Shown here piece by piece: positions 1 to 7,492 of a stretch of DNA of 64,000 nt (its first letter is position 1; the number at the start of each line of letters is the position of its first letter). This stretch comes from Gryllotalpicola daejeonensis (GTDB lineage Bacteria > Actinomycetota > Actinomycetes > Actinomycetales > Microbacteriaceae): positions 558,001 through 622,000 of the forward strand of contig NZ_BAABBV010000002.1 in assembly GCF_039538145.1 (NCBI RefSeq). Direction: 5' to 3'. Below the pieces are notes generated by a model. The model saw only the letters and a program-made list of their open reading frames with translations. It ran no database searches and was not told the origin of the DNA. A program made the position numbers and the translations under genes.

Positions 1-193
1 CCGTCAGTTCGTTAGTGACGAGTCTCCCTGATCTACGTCGCGCTCGTGCGCGGGAAGTATCGGCCTGTCGTTCTGGGCGCGACCGTCCCCACCGAAATTT
101 GACCCATACTGGGGTCTCTCTGCCGGGCCCGGCCCGTATTTACTGGCAGTTGGCGCATCGACGCCGTCCAATTGCCAGCAGTCGGGAGCACGA

Positions 194-1438
194 GTGGACA
201 ACGAGATTCAGCTGATCAGCGACGGCGAGGGCCTTGCCGTTATCGGCGAGCCAACGGCTGTCGAGCTGTTCTTGTCGTCAGAGGGCTTGAAGTCGAAAGA
301 ACTGGACCTTCGCGGTTTCAGTTCCGCGCTCGGCGATGCTGCCAGTGCGACTCAGGCGTGGGCCGACTTTTCGGCAAACTCCGGTCGATGGGTCAAGCTC
401 ACCAAGGAGTCTGCGCAGCTGATCAGCAAGCACGGGCTTCGGACGAGCAAGGCGACGGGGCTGAGCACGGGTGTGCTAGCGGGCCCGAAGGGACAGATTG
501 CGGGCTTCGTACAGTTCGCCCAGACTCCCGCCCAACTTGCGAACCCGGCGATTCTCTCTGGGCTCGGGGCGATGATGGCCCAGCGAGCGATGCAACAGAA
601 GCTCGACGAGATCACCGATTACCTCGAAGAGATCGACGCCAAGGTCGATGAAATCTTGCGGGCGCAAAAGGATTCGGTGCTTGCCGACATGATCGGCGTC
701 GACCTCGTGATCAACGAAGCGATGATGATTCGGCGCGAGGTGGGCCGGGTGTCCGAGGTGACTTGGTCGAAGGTACAGGCGACCACACTGACCATCGCCC
801 GTACTCAGGCATATGCACTGCGCCAGCTCGACGCGCTCGCAGAGAAAGTCGAGCACCAGGCCAATGTGGGTGACCTCGCCGAGTCACTAGCTGAAGTCCA
901 GAACAAGGTTCACGAATGGCTCGCTGTCCTGGCCCGATGTTTTCAACTGCAGGAGGCGACCGGGATTCTGGAACTCGACCGTGTTGTTGATTCGTCGCCA
1001 GAGGAGCTCGATAAGCACCGTCTCGGGTTGAAGGCTGCACGACAACAGCGCCTCGAGGTCATTTCTCGGACCACTCATCATTTGCTAGAGCGCATGGACC
1101 TCGCCGCCGCCCAGGGCCGGGCGAATTCGAACGTGCTTCTGCACCCATCAACCTCGCGCAACGTGGTGCGCGCCACTAACGGAGTTGGCGCCGCTGTCGA
1201 CACGTTTCACGACCGCATCGGCATCGACAGCGACCGCGCGGAAGTCGGCGCGCGCCGATGGCTGGAAGCCGCCGCCGACGTACGTGACAAGGCGCTTGAG
1301 GCTGGCGCGGACGGCGTTGGCGCCGCACGCCGCGCTGGCGACGAGGCTGTGGACCGCGCCCGTTTGGTTACCGGCAGGATCGCCAGCAACATCGCCGAGC
1401 GCGCGCTGCGTAAGCGCGACGACGACCCGTCGGAATGA
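194..1438 (+). CDS. Unknown protein with long helical/coiled-coil centre
   Basis: I do not recognise a family for this 414-residue protein. It starts at a GTG with a GGGAGC-like ribosome site about 5 nt upstream; the 193 bases before it hold nothing I can name. Residues about 95-125 form a small-residue, fairly hydrophobic stretch (GQIAGFVQFAQTP then GLGAMMAQRAMQQ). Residues about 127-250 are rich in heptad-like Leu/Ile/Glu/Lys and should be largely helical or coiled coil. The C-terminal 80 residues are Ala/Arg/Glu rich (AARRAGDEAVDRAR). There is no signal peptide. The hydrophobic patch followed by coiled coil recalls soluble proteins that insert in membranes, but that is a guess. The stop codon overlaps the next start (ATGA), so the two genes are probably translated together. 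Confidence 0.7.
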   Translation: MDNEIQLISDGEGLAVIGEPTAVELFLSSEGLKSKELDLRGFSSALGDAASATQAWADFSANSGRWVKLTKESAQLISKHGLRTSKATGLSTGVLAGPKGQIAGFVQFAQTPAQLANPAILSGLGAMMAQRAMQQKLDEITDYLEEIDAKVDEILRAQKDSVLADMIGVDLVINEAMMIRREVGRVSEVTWSKVQATTLTIARTQAYALRQLDALAEKVEHQANVGDLAESLAEVQNKVHEWLAVLARCFQLQEATGILELDRVVDSSPEELDKHRLGLKAARQQRLEVISRTTHHLLERMDLAAAQGRANSNVLLHPSTSRNVVRATNGVGAAVDTFHDRIGIDSDRAEVGARRWLEAAADVRDKALEAGADGVGAARRAGDEAVDRARLVTGRIASNIAERALRKRDDDPSE

Positions 1439-1722
1439 TCGCAGCACCACACCCTACGAGCGCCGCGGGTGCCAAAGCGCTTGTCCGCGACTTCCTCGGC
1501 GATCACAGCGTTCGACTCACTGCACGGCGCGTGCCGGAGATTCCTGGAGCCTGGTCGGTCGTCGAAGCCACTGACCTTGTGACCTGCGGCGGCCCGGTCT
1601 GGGTAGCGCTCCCGGCGCGGCAACTGGTCTACGAGGAATCCGGCAGTGAGTTTCCCGGTCTTTGGGGCGCACGAATACTCAACGACCTTCGAGCCGACAA
1701 CGGAGGCTCGCTCAGCCAATAG
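1435..1722 (+). CDS. Small hypothetical protein coupled to the upstream gene
   Basis: This 95-residue protein has no recognised family. Its ATG lies inside the stop codon of the upstream gene (ATGA at 1435-1438), which strongly suggests translational coupling and a shared function. The sequence has a helical N-terminal part (AGAKALVRDFLGDH). It then has a beta-rich part ending in WVALPARQLVYEESG and a short C-terminal helix. There is no membrane segment or signal peptide. It could be an immunity or chaperone-like partner of the larger upstream protein, but nothing in the sequence proves that. Confidence 0.6.
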   Translation: MIAAPHPTSAAGAKALVRDFLGDHSVRLTARRVPEIPGAWSVVEATDLVTCGGPVWVALPARQLVYEESGSEFPGLWGARILNDLRADNGGSLSQ

Positions 1723-1763
1723 ACGGCGTTGGACGACGGTTCAAAGCACCTCAGCCACCCGAG

Positions 1764-2069
1764 TCATTCCGGGGTGTCGATACCTGCGGCGTCGCTCTTG
1801 ACCTCATCTGACGCTGCGTCGGTTGGCGGAGCGGAATCAGAGGAGGGGCCACCAGGCTCGGATTGAGGCGTAGCGTCCTGCCCACCAGGCGCCTCCTCGC
1901 CGACATCGGGCGTATCGACCACCCCAATTCCGACCGCCTCGTGGTCTACCTCTTCTGGCTCGGGCTCGGCCGCCTTCGGCTCCTCGCCCGGGTCCTTCTC
2001 GGTGCTCGGCTCTTCCAGCTGCTCGTCGGCCGGCATCTTGTCGGCGTCGGGCTCAACATCGTCACTCAT
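1764..2069 (-). CDS. Acidic, disordered hypothetical protein
   Basis: The protein is about 101 residues and begins MSDDVEPDADKMPADEQ. It is extremely rich in Glu, Asp, Pro, Ser and Ala, with almost no hydrophobic residues, so it is expected to be disordered. I chose the ATG at 2069 rather than the in-frame start 42 nt upstream because AAGGAG sits 4-5 nt before it. Short acidic low-complexity proteins of this kind are common as hypotheticals in Microbacteriaceae. No function can be assigned. Coding use is supported by the good ribosome site and by third-position GC bias. Confidence 0.55.
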   Translation of the reverse strand: MSDDVEPDADKMPADEQLEEPSTEKDPGEEPKAAEPEPEEVDHEAVGIGVVDTPDVGEEAPGGQDATPQSEPGGPSSDSAPPTDAASDEVKSDAAGIDTPE

Positions 2070-2163
2070 CGGGACTCCTTCGCTCTTGCGACTAGCCTCC
2101 GGCTCAGGCATCCGTCAGACAACCGGGGTGCGCCTGCCGACGAAATGTGCAAGCTCCCCGCAA

Positions 2164-3159
2164 TCAGCCCAACGGCTGCCGCCCATAGTCGACCGCCTCG
2201 CGCACCTCGGTCGGCAACGTCGCCACGAACTGCCCGTCGGGCCTCGCGCCCAGCGCGTCGTTGACCGTCGAGAACGCGATGCGCAACGCGACGAACGCCG
2301 TGATCGCGAAGATCTGCGCGTCGTCGAAGCCCGCGGCCCGCAGCCGCTCGACGTCGGCGGGCGTCGTGGAGTTCGGGTCGCGGGCGACGAGCCGCGCCCA
2401 GGCGGCCATCGCGGCCTCTTGCTCGGTCAGCCCCGCGTCCGTCCCGGTGAGCACGGCCGCTGGGATCGCCGGGTCGTCGGCGAACTTCGCCAGCTTGCCG
2501 CCCCACGCGAGGGAGCAATACGAGTCGCCGAGCGTCGAGGCCGCCGCAGTGACGAGGATTCCCCGCTGCCGCTTGCTCAGCCCGCTCGACGCGATTGCGT
2601 CGCCCATGAGATCGAAGAGCTTCTGCTGCGTCTCGGGTTGGTACGCCCAGAGCCGGCTCAGGTTCCAGACGAAGCCGTCGTCGGCGAGGTCTTCGTCATA
2701 CAGCGCCTGCGCCGCAGGCGTCAGCGGGGGCTCGGGCAGGAAGCTTCCGCCCGACTCGAGAGCGGGCTCGTCTTCTGGCACGGGCGCCTCGGCTGAGGCA
2801 TCCGGTATCTCATCGATTGAGTAGTAGACCGGAATGCCTCGACTGCGTGCGATCGCGACGTCTTGGTCTGCCCCACGCGATTCGCCGGTAAGTCGTAGCA
2901 CCGCGTCGCAGTGCTGCAGCAGCCGCTCCGCGGTGGGGTACATGACCTCGGCCGCGAGCGGGTCGGTAGGGCCCGACGCACCGGCGCTCGAGAGCACGGG
3001 CAGCGCCACCCATTCGCCGATCATCGGCACGTGGCCGGCGCGGAAGATCGGCCAGGCGGCTTCTTCGAGGCGCCTGAGGTTCTGCGCCATCAGCTCGGGG
3101 TCGCCATTGGTTCCGGAGGCATAGGGACCCGCGATGAGGATCAGCAAGGGCTTCGTCAT
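2164..3159 (-). CDS. DUF4406-like domain fused to AhpD/carboxymuconolactone-decarboxylase-like domain
   Basis: This 331-residue protein appears to be a two-domain fusion. Residues 1-120 (start MTKPLLILIAGPYASG, later LLQHCDAVLRLTGES and GADQDVAIARSRGIPVYY) match DUF4406, a relative of nucleoside 2-deoxyribosyltransferases. An acidic Pro/Glu linker follows at about 120-150. Residues about 155-331 look like an AhpD/CMD-type helical domain (LMGDAIASSGLSKRQRGILV, then GDSYCSLAWGGKLA). Only one cysteine is present where classical AhpD has CxxC, so peroxidase chemistry is doubtful. The ATG at 3159 was chosen because it begins the conserved beta strand. The gene is divergent from the DeoR gene, with 46 bp between the starts. 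Confidence 0.7.
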   Translation of the reverse strand: MTKPLLILIAGPYASGTNGDPELMAQNLRRLEEAAWPIFRAGHVPMIGEWVALPVLSSAGASGPTDPLAAEVMYPTAERLLQHCDAVLRLTGESRGADQDVAIARSRGIPVYYSIDEIPDASAEAPVPEDEPALESGGSFLPEPPLTPAAQALYDEDLADDGFVWNLSRLWAYQPETQQKLFDLMGDAIASSGLSKRQRGILVTAAASTLGDSYCSLAWGGKLAKFADDPAIPAAVLTGTDAGLTEQEAAMAAWARLVARDPNSTTPADVERLRAAGFDDAQIFAITAFVALRIAFSTVNDALGARPDGQFVATLPTEVREAVDYGRQPLG

Positions 3160-3205
3160 GGGCGATACGCTACTGCAGAAACGTGCAACAACGGGAAGGA
3201 ATGTG

Positions 3206-3982
3206 ATGCTGCCCGCCTCACGCAAAGAGCTTCTGCTGCAGCGTCTGCGCCACGACGGCCGCATCGTCGCGAAAGAGATCGCGGACGAACTGGGCCTGTC
3301 CGAGGACAGCATCCGACGCGACCTGCGCGAACTCGACGAGGCCGGTCTCGCCGTGCGGGTCTATGGCGGCGCGCTGCCGGCGTCACCCGCGGTCGCGGAC
3401 TACGCCGCCCGCACGGCCGTGGCCCCCGAGAGCAAGCGGCGCGTCGCGGCCACCGCCGCGGCGCTCATCAAGCCCGGCGCGACCGTCATCCTCGACGGCG
3501 GCACGACCACCCTCGCGATGGTCGACGCCATTCCGCGAACGTTCCAGGGCACGATCATCACGCACAGCCCGACGGTCGCGGCAGCCCTTCTCAACCATGA
3601 GGCCGAGGTGCTCCTCATCGGCGGGCAGCTATTCAAGCACTCGGCGGTGGCGTGCGGGGCCGCCGCTGTCGAGGCGGCGAACCGGATCAGCGCCGACCTC
3701 TTCTTCCTCGGGGTGACCGGCGTGCACGCCACGACGGGGTTGACCACCGGCGACGCCGACGAAGCAGCGATGAAGCGCACGCTCGCCTCGCGGGCCGCCG
3801 AGACTTTCGTACTGGCCAGTGAAGAGAAGATCGGGGCCGCGTCGCGCTACGGCGTGCTGCCGTTCGCCGAGGTCGCCGGCATCGTCACCGACGTGGCGAC
3901 GAGCGATCCCACGGCGCGTGAGCTGGTCGCCGCCGGAGCCAGGCTGGTGCACGCGCAGCGAAAGCGCGCAGCGAAGGCATGA
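3206..3982 (+). CDS. DeoR/GlpR-family transcriptional regulator
   Basis: This 258-residue protein has typical DeoR architecture. An N-terminal winged helix-turn-helix lies at about residues 5-56 (GRIVAKEIADELGLSEDSI, RRDLRELDEAGLAVRVYGGA). A C-terminal sugar-phosphate-sensing DeoRC domain carries ILDGGTTTLAM and LGVTGVHATTGLTT. The ATG at 3206 is preceded by GGAAGGA with about 6 nt spacing, so longer upstream starts were rejected. Family members repress sugar-catabolism operons and release DNA on binding phosphorylated sugars. It is divergent from the DUF4406 fusion gene and may control it and itself. No sugar genes lie next to it, so the ligand is unknown. Confidence 0.88.
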   Translation: MLPASRKELLLQRLRHDGRIVAKEIADELGLSEDSIRRDLRELDEAGLAVRVYGGALPASPAVADYAARTAVAPESKRRVAATAAALIKPGATVILDGGTTTLAMVDAIPRTFQGTIITHSPTVAAALLNHEAEVLLIGGQLFKHSAVACGAAAVEAANRISADLFFLGVTGVHATTGLTTGDADEAAMKRTLASRAAETFVLASEEKIGAASRYGVLPFAEVAGIVTDVATSDPTARELVAAGARLVHAQRKRAAKA

Positions 3983-4049
3983 TGACGGATGCTGAAGGGC
4001 TGACGGCACACCACGACAGCCAACGGCCCGGGCGCTGCGCCTCAGTCGG

Positions 4050-4394
4050 CTAGCCTTCCCCATCGCCCCACCGCGCGAGCGCCTCAATCGCCTCGCTTAG
4101 GGCGAGCCCGCGATCGGTCAGCGCGTAAGCGCGGGTGTTGTGTTTGAGGGGCAGGCGGCGCAGGACTCCGGCGGCCTCGAGCTCACGCAGACGGGTCGCG
4201 AGGACGTTCGTCGGCACCCCGAGCTCGCGCTGCAGATCGCCGTAGCGCTGCGGCCCGTCGAGCAGCCGCTCCGCGATAAGCAGCGCCCATCGTGCGCCGA
4301 CGACCTCGAGGGCTGCGCCGAGACCGCTCGCGCGGGCGTCGTCACTCCCCTGGTCGACACCGGCCCCGTCACTCGCGCCGTCGCCGCCGCTCAC
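4050..4394 (-). CDS. HxlR-family winged-helix regulator
   Basis: This 114-residue protein has the HxlR signature GARWALLIAERLLDGPQRYGDL followed by VPTNVLATRLRELEAAGVLRRLP, the usual size and fold of one-domain HxlR/MarR-like dimers. Its GTG start overlaps the stop of the VOC gene (GTGA at 4391-4394), so it is cotranscribed and coupled with that gene. HxlR proteins commonly respond to electrophiles or quinones. The likely operator lies just upstream of the VOC start at 4818-4836, which suggests autoregulation of the pair. The N-terminal 25 residues are Gly/Asp/Ala rich and probably disordered. Confidence 0.85.
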   Translation of the reverse strand: MSGGDGASDGAGVDQGSDDARASGLGAALEVVGARWALLIAERLLDGPQRYGDLQRELGVPTNVLATRLRELEAAGVLRRLPLKHNTRAYALTDRGLALSEAIEALARWGDGEG

Positions 4395-4810
4395 GCGGTC
4401 GCGGCGGCTGCGTCGGCCGGAACCTCCGGCTTCATCCAGAACGGCGAGTAGTGGTAGCCGTCCGGGTCGTCGAACTGGCGCTGGTACATGAACGGGTAGT
4501 CGTCGGTGTCGCCGATGCGCCCACCGGCCACGCGCGCCCGCTCGACCAGCTCGTCGACCGCCTCGCGACTCGGCAAGTCGAACGAGACCGTGACCTTCGA
4601 GGGCGTGTCGGGGCCGCCGATCAGGTCCTCGGTGCCGCCGACGCTGGCATACGCCTCGCGGGTGCCGAGCATGACGTACTGCTCGGGCGCGATCGCGAAG
4701 CACGACACGTTGTGATCGGACATCTCGGCGTTCAGAGTCCAGCCGAGAGCCGTGTAGAAGGCGGTCGCGCGCTCGACGCTGTCGACCGGGCAGGTGATGA
4801 AGAGGCTCAT
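4391..4810 (-). CDS. VOC-superfamily (glyoxalase/bleomycin-resistance-like) protein
   Basis: This 139-residue protein begins MSLFITCPVDSVERATAFYT and ends with a typical VOC second half (FDDPDGYHYSPFWMKPE). The beta-alpha-beta-beta-beta repeats and length fit the PhnB/glyoxalase-like VOC group, which contains metal-dependent lyases, dioxygenases and drug-binding proteins. The substrate cannot be told from the sequence. It is the first gene of a two-gene unit with an HxlR regulator, a common arrangement for VOC proteins that detoxify reactive aldehydes or electrophiles. An inverted repeat 7 bp upstream of the ATG probably binds the partner regulator. Confidence 0.82.
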   Translation of the reverse strand: MSLFITCPVDSVERATAFYTALGWTLNAEMSDHNVSCFAIAPEQYVMLGTREAYASVGGTEDLIGGPDTPSKVTVSFDLPSREAVDELVERARVAGGRIGDTDDYPFMYQRQFDDPDGYHYSPFWMKPEVPADAAAATA

Positions 4811-4817
4811 GCGCGAA

Positions 4818-4836
4818 CACTTGCAAAAAACAAGTG
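4818..4836. promoter_or_regulatory. Inverted repeat, probable HxlR operator
   Basis: CACTTG and CAAGTG are perfect inverted arms separated by the 7-nt spacer CAAAAAA. The site lies directly upstream of the VOC/HxlR operon in an AT-richer patch. HxlR proteins are known to bind short inverted repeats close to their own promoters. Assignment to the linked HxlR gene is an inference from position. Confidence 0.55.
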
Positions 4837-4884
4837 CGGCGTCAAGAGGCCCCGCAAAATCACCCCAAAACCACGCCCAAGCGC

Positions 4885-7041
4885 CTACGGCGCGAACACC
4901 CGGAAGTAGTCGAACTGCGCCGTCACCGCCGGCGACGACCCACCGAGCGCCACGAGCCCGATGCGCGGCTGCGAGCCCTGCGGGAACGTCCACGTGCCGC
5001 CGAGGGTCCAGTGCACCCCGTCGACGCTGCTCGCACCCCGGAACGTCAGTTCGCCCGTCGACGGATTCGTCCGCTTGATCAGCCGCAGCCAGACGGTGTC
5101 GGCGGTCGTTCCCACCGTCACTCCCCCGAACTGCAGCTGCCCCTGATACGACAGCTCGCGCGCGTACTCGACCTGCCGCGTGTTCCAGATCGCCACCGAG
5201 TGCAGCGACGCGTAGTCGTCGTTCAGATACGCCACGAGCCCCGCCTGCTGGTAGTTGCGCACCGTGTTCTCGCCGAGCGGCAGCGTCAGCTTCGTCTCGA
5301 CCGTGTAGTCGCCGGCCGGCGCATCGCGCAGCAGCACCCCAACGTGGTTCCCGGCCCCCGCGAGATCCCCGTCGGGAACCGGCCAGTTGAGCGACCCGCC
5401 AGACACGGTCACCGACGCGTCGGGCCGCACCCAGGTCCATGCCGGGCTCAAAGAAGAGCCATTGAATTCATCGGATGCCTGCAGCTGGCCGACCTCGGGG
5501 GTGGGCACCGCCTTCGTCACGGGTGTGAACAGACGGTTGGCGCTGAAGTTCGCGGTCTCGGCGTCGCCGGTCACCCGGGTGCGCACGACTCCCCGGGCAT
5601 CCCCCGGCGGCACCGCCAACTGCACCGAGACGATCGGGCCGCTCTCGCGCGCCTCGGTGAGCGCGACCGACACGGCACCGTGCCGCACCTCGACCGCCAG
5701 GTTGTGCCAGGTCGACCAGTCGAGGTCGGCGGGCAGCGAGGCGACGGCCGGGTGACCGTTCCGGTCGGCGACGATGAGCTTGCCGGCATCCGCATCGATT
5801 ATCGCCCTGACGTCGCCCACGACGACCGCGGCAGACCCGCCCGCGCCCGCACGCACGTCGGCCTCGACGCGCACGTCGCCGGTCACGCGGCCGCCCGCGC
5901 GCACGCCGCGCGAGGTGACGGGCGCGAGCTGCGGCGTGTCAGACGGGCCGGCGCCGGCGCGCACGACGGGCCAGCCGCCGATCCAGTCGAGACGATCGAT
6001 GAGCATCGGGCGCCGGTTCACCCCGCCGACTGCGTCGAGGTACGGCACGTTGTGGTCGATCGCGTGGTAGACGAGGTAGTCCTGCCCAGACAGGTCGGTG
6101 ACGACGCCGTTGTGGCCCGGCCCTACCCAGCGGTTGCCGTTCTGGGTGACGACCGGGGTGCCGCCGACCTTCGAGGTCAGCAGCGAGATGCCGTTCGCAT
6201 CGGTGAATGGGCCGAGCGGGCTGGTCGCGCGGCCGACCGACACCGCGTAGCCCGTCGTCGGCCCCGCGCAGCAGTTCGACGACGACGCGAAGAGGTAGTA
6301 GTAGCCGCCGTGGTGCACGACGAAGCTGCCCTCGCACTTGTTGTCGATCGCCACCTGGGTCGGGACGCCGACCGCGTGCAGCCCGTCGGCGCTCAGCTGC
6401 GTGACCCACAGCCCGCCGAAGTAGCTGCCGTAATAGAGGTAGCGCGTGCCGTCGCTCGCGGTGAGCTCGGCGGGGTCGATCGTCGCGAGGTAGCCGCCGC
6501 CGGGCGCCGGTCGCGGGGCGATCACGGGGGCGTCGGCCTGGGTCCACGGGCCGGTGGGGCTCGGTGCCGTGGCGACGCCGATCGCGCTGTCGTCGGTGCC
6601 GGGGCTCGTAGTGGTGTCGGTGGCGACGTAGTACATGACGTACTGCCCGTTGATGAAGCGCACGTCGGGCGCGAAGTACGTGCTCTCGGGCGAGATGTAA
6701 GCGGGTCTCGTTGCCTGCGTGAGCGCGTCGCCGACGAACGACCAGTTGATGAGATCGGATGACTTCGCCGTCGGTATCAGCTCACGCTGGCCGCCCGACT
6801 TCAGCGGGTCGGCGGTCGCATAGGCGTACCAGAAGCCGTCGTTGCCGCGCACGATCGTCGGGTCGGCGAAGGTGTCGGCGAAGTCCTGCGAGATGGGGTT
6901 CGTGTAGGTCGCCGGGTGCGCGCGCTGCACGCTGTCCGCCGGGCTCGCGTGCGTCTGCGCGCTCGCGATGGCGGGCGATCCGATGACGAGAGCGGATGCC
7001 GCGACGGCAGCGGCAACCAGTGCGGTGGTGCGTCGGAACAC
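4885..7041 (-). CDS. Secreted GH43 family arabinanase/xylosidase-type glycosidase
   Basis: This 718-residue exported protein has a Sec signal (residues 1-28, Ala-rich core, cleavage near ASA-QT). A GH43 five-bladed propeller covers about 45-370. The three GH43 acidic residues can be placed as Asp60 (FADPTIVRG), Asp189 (TIDPAEL) and Glu237 (KCEGSF). A middle beta domain follows, then a C-terminal concanavalin-like domain (about 520-718, starting ASDEFNGSSLSPAWTW), the arrangement of GH43 beta-xylosidase/arabinanase enzymes. It probably trims arabinan or arabinoxylan outside the cell. The start is a GTG preceded by GGGGAGG at 7 nt. It stands alone, with overlapping hairpins in its leader. Another arabinose-type enzyme (GH51) lies near the far end of the window. 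Confidence 0.88.
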   Translation of the reverse strand: MFRRTTALVAAAVAASALVIGSPAIASAQTHASPADSVQRAHPATYTNPISQDFADTFADPTIVRGNDGFWYAYATADPLKSGGQRELIPTAKSSDLINWSFVGDALTQATRPAYISPESTYFAPDVRFINGQYVMYYVATDTTTSPGTDDSAIGVATAPSPTGPWTQADAPVIAPRPAPGGGYLATIDPAELTASDGTRYLYYGSYFGGLWVTQLSADGLHAVGVPTQVAIDNKCEGSFVVHHGGYYYLFASSSNCCAGPTTGYAVSVGRATSPLGPFTDANGISLLTSKVGGTPVVTQNGNRWVGPGHNGVVTDLSGQDYLVYHAIDHNVPYLDAVGGVNRRPMLIDRLDWIGGWPVVRAGAGPSDTPQLAPVTSRGVRAGGRVTGDVRVEADVRAGAGGSAAVVVGDVRAIIDADAGKLIVADRNGHPAVASLPADLDWSTWHNLAVEVRHGAVSVALTEARESGPIVSVQLAVPPGDARGVVRTRVTGDAETANFSANRLFTPVTKAVPTPEVGQLQASDEFNGSSLSPAWTWVRPDASVTVSGGSLNWPVPDGDLAGAGNHVGVLLRDAPAGDYTVETKLTLPLGENTVRNYQQAGLVAYLNDDYASLHSVAIWNTRQVEYARELSYQGQLQFGGVTVGTTADTVWLRLIKRTNPSTGELTFRGASSVDGVHWTLGGTWTFPQGSQPRIGLVALGGSSPAVTAQFDYFRVFAP

Positions 7042-7082
7042 GGTGGAGCCTCCCCTGCGGCTCCGGCCCCTCTGTCGGAGCC
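7042..7082 (-). promoter_or_regulatory. Leader with two mutually exclusive hairpins before the GH43 gene
   Basis: Three segments can pair in two ways. GGAGCC (7045-7050) and GGCTCCG (7059-7065) form one stem; GGCTCCG and CGGAGCC (7076-7082) form another. The ribosome site GGGGAGG of the GH43 gene lies in the loop and stem edge of the first stem. The pairing is seen in the sequence; any control role is inference. Confidence 0.35.
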
Positions 7083-7492
7083 CGCTCTCTTAGCTTGGCC
7101 CTCGTTCGGGGGCGGCACCAGGGGTGTCACACCCATGCGGCGTGCCTGGTCAGAACTGACGTGACCCGCGCAGCGGCCGAGTCGCGAGATCAGAGCGGGA
7201 ACACCGGGTTTCAGGCGGTCCGGGTGCGAGCATCCGGGCAGGCGCCAAGCAGAGCGCGGCTGGTCCCTCCCGCCGCCGCCGCGCGGGTCATGGCGTTCAC
7301 CGCCGGGCAGATTGGCCAAGTTGTCCAGATTTGTCCAAGTTGCCCGATTTGCGTGGCGGTGAATGTGCCCGGCTCGCGCGCGCAGAGCACGCAGAGCACT
7401 GAGTACTGGCGCTGGGCGCTGGGCGCCATGGCGTGCGCACGGAATAAGGCCAGTGCCGAACGGCCCTGGCCTTATCCGCTTCTCGCCGGCGG
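7083..7492. other. Gene-free stretch between the GH43 gene and the NADH dehydrogenase
   Basis: I see no coding region here on either strand. It holds two imperfect direct copies of a 16-17 nt unit starting CCAAGTTG (7316-7332 and 7335-7350). A distant inverted pair, TTCACCGCC (7296-7304) and GGCGGTGAA (7355-7363), brackets those copies. The terminator of the dehydrogenase operon lies at 7444-7475. The bracketed repeats could be a regulator site for the GH43 gene. Confidence 0.4.
7444..7475 (-). terminator. Hairpin terminator after the NADH dehydrogenase gene
   Basis: A 10-bp perfect stem (ATAAGGCCAG / CTGGCCTTAT) with a 12-nt loop begins about 18 nt after the dehydrogenase stop codon. There is no long T run, as is common for actinobacterial terminators. 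Confidence 0.6.

Noticed and set aside
4834..6762. A 642-codon open frame on the plus strand opposite the GH43 gene
   Set aside because: It is rich in Arg, His and Gly with no family features and is the antisense shadow of a clear GH43 gene. High GC produces such frames.
7083..7492. Possible small RNA or small gene in the 410-bp gap
   Set aside because: Repeats and a terminator are visible, but no promoter or structured RNA family that I recognise.
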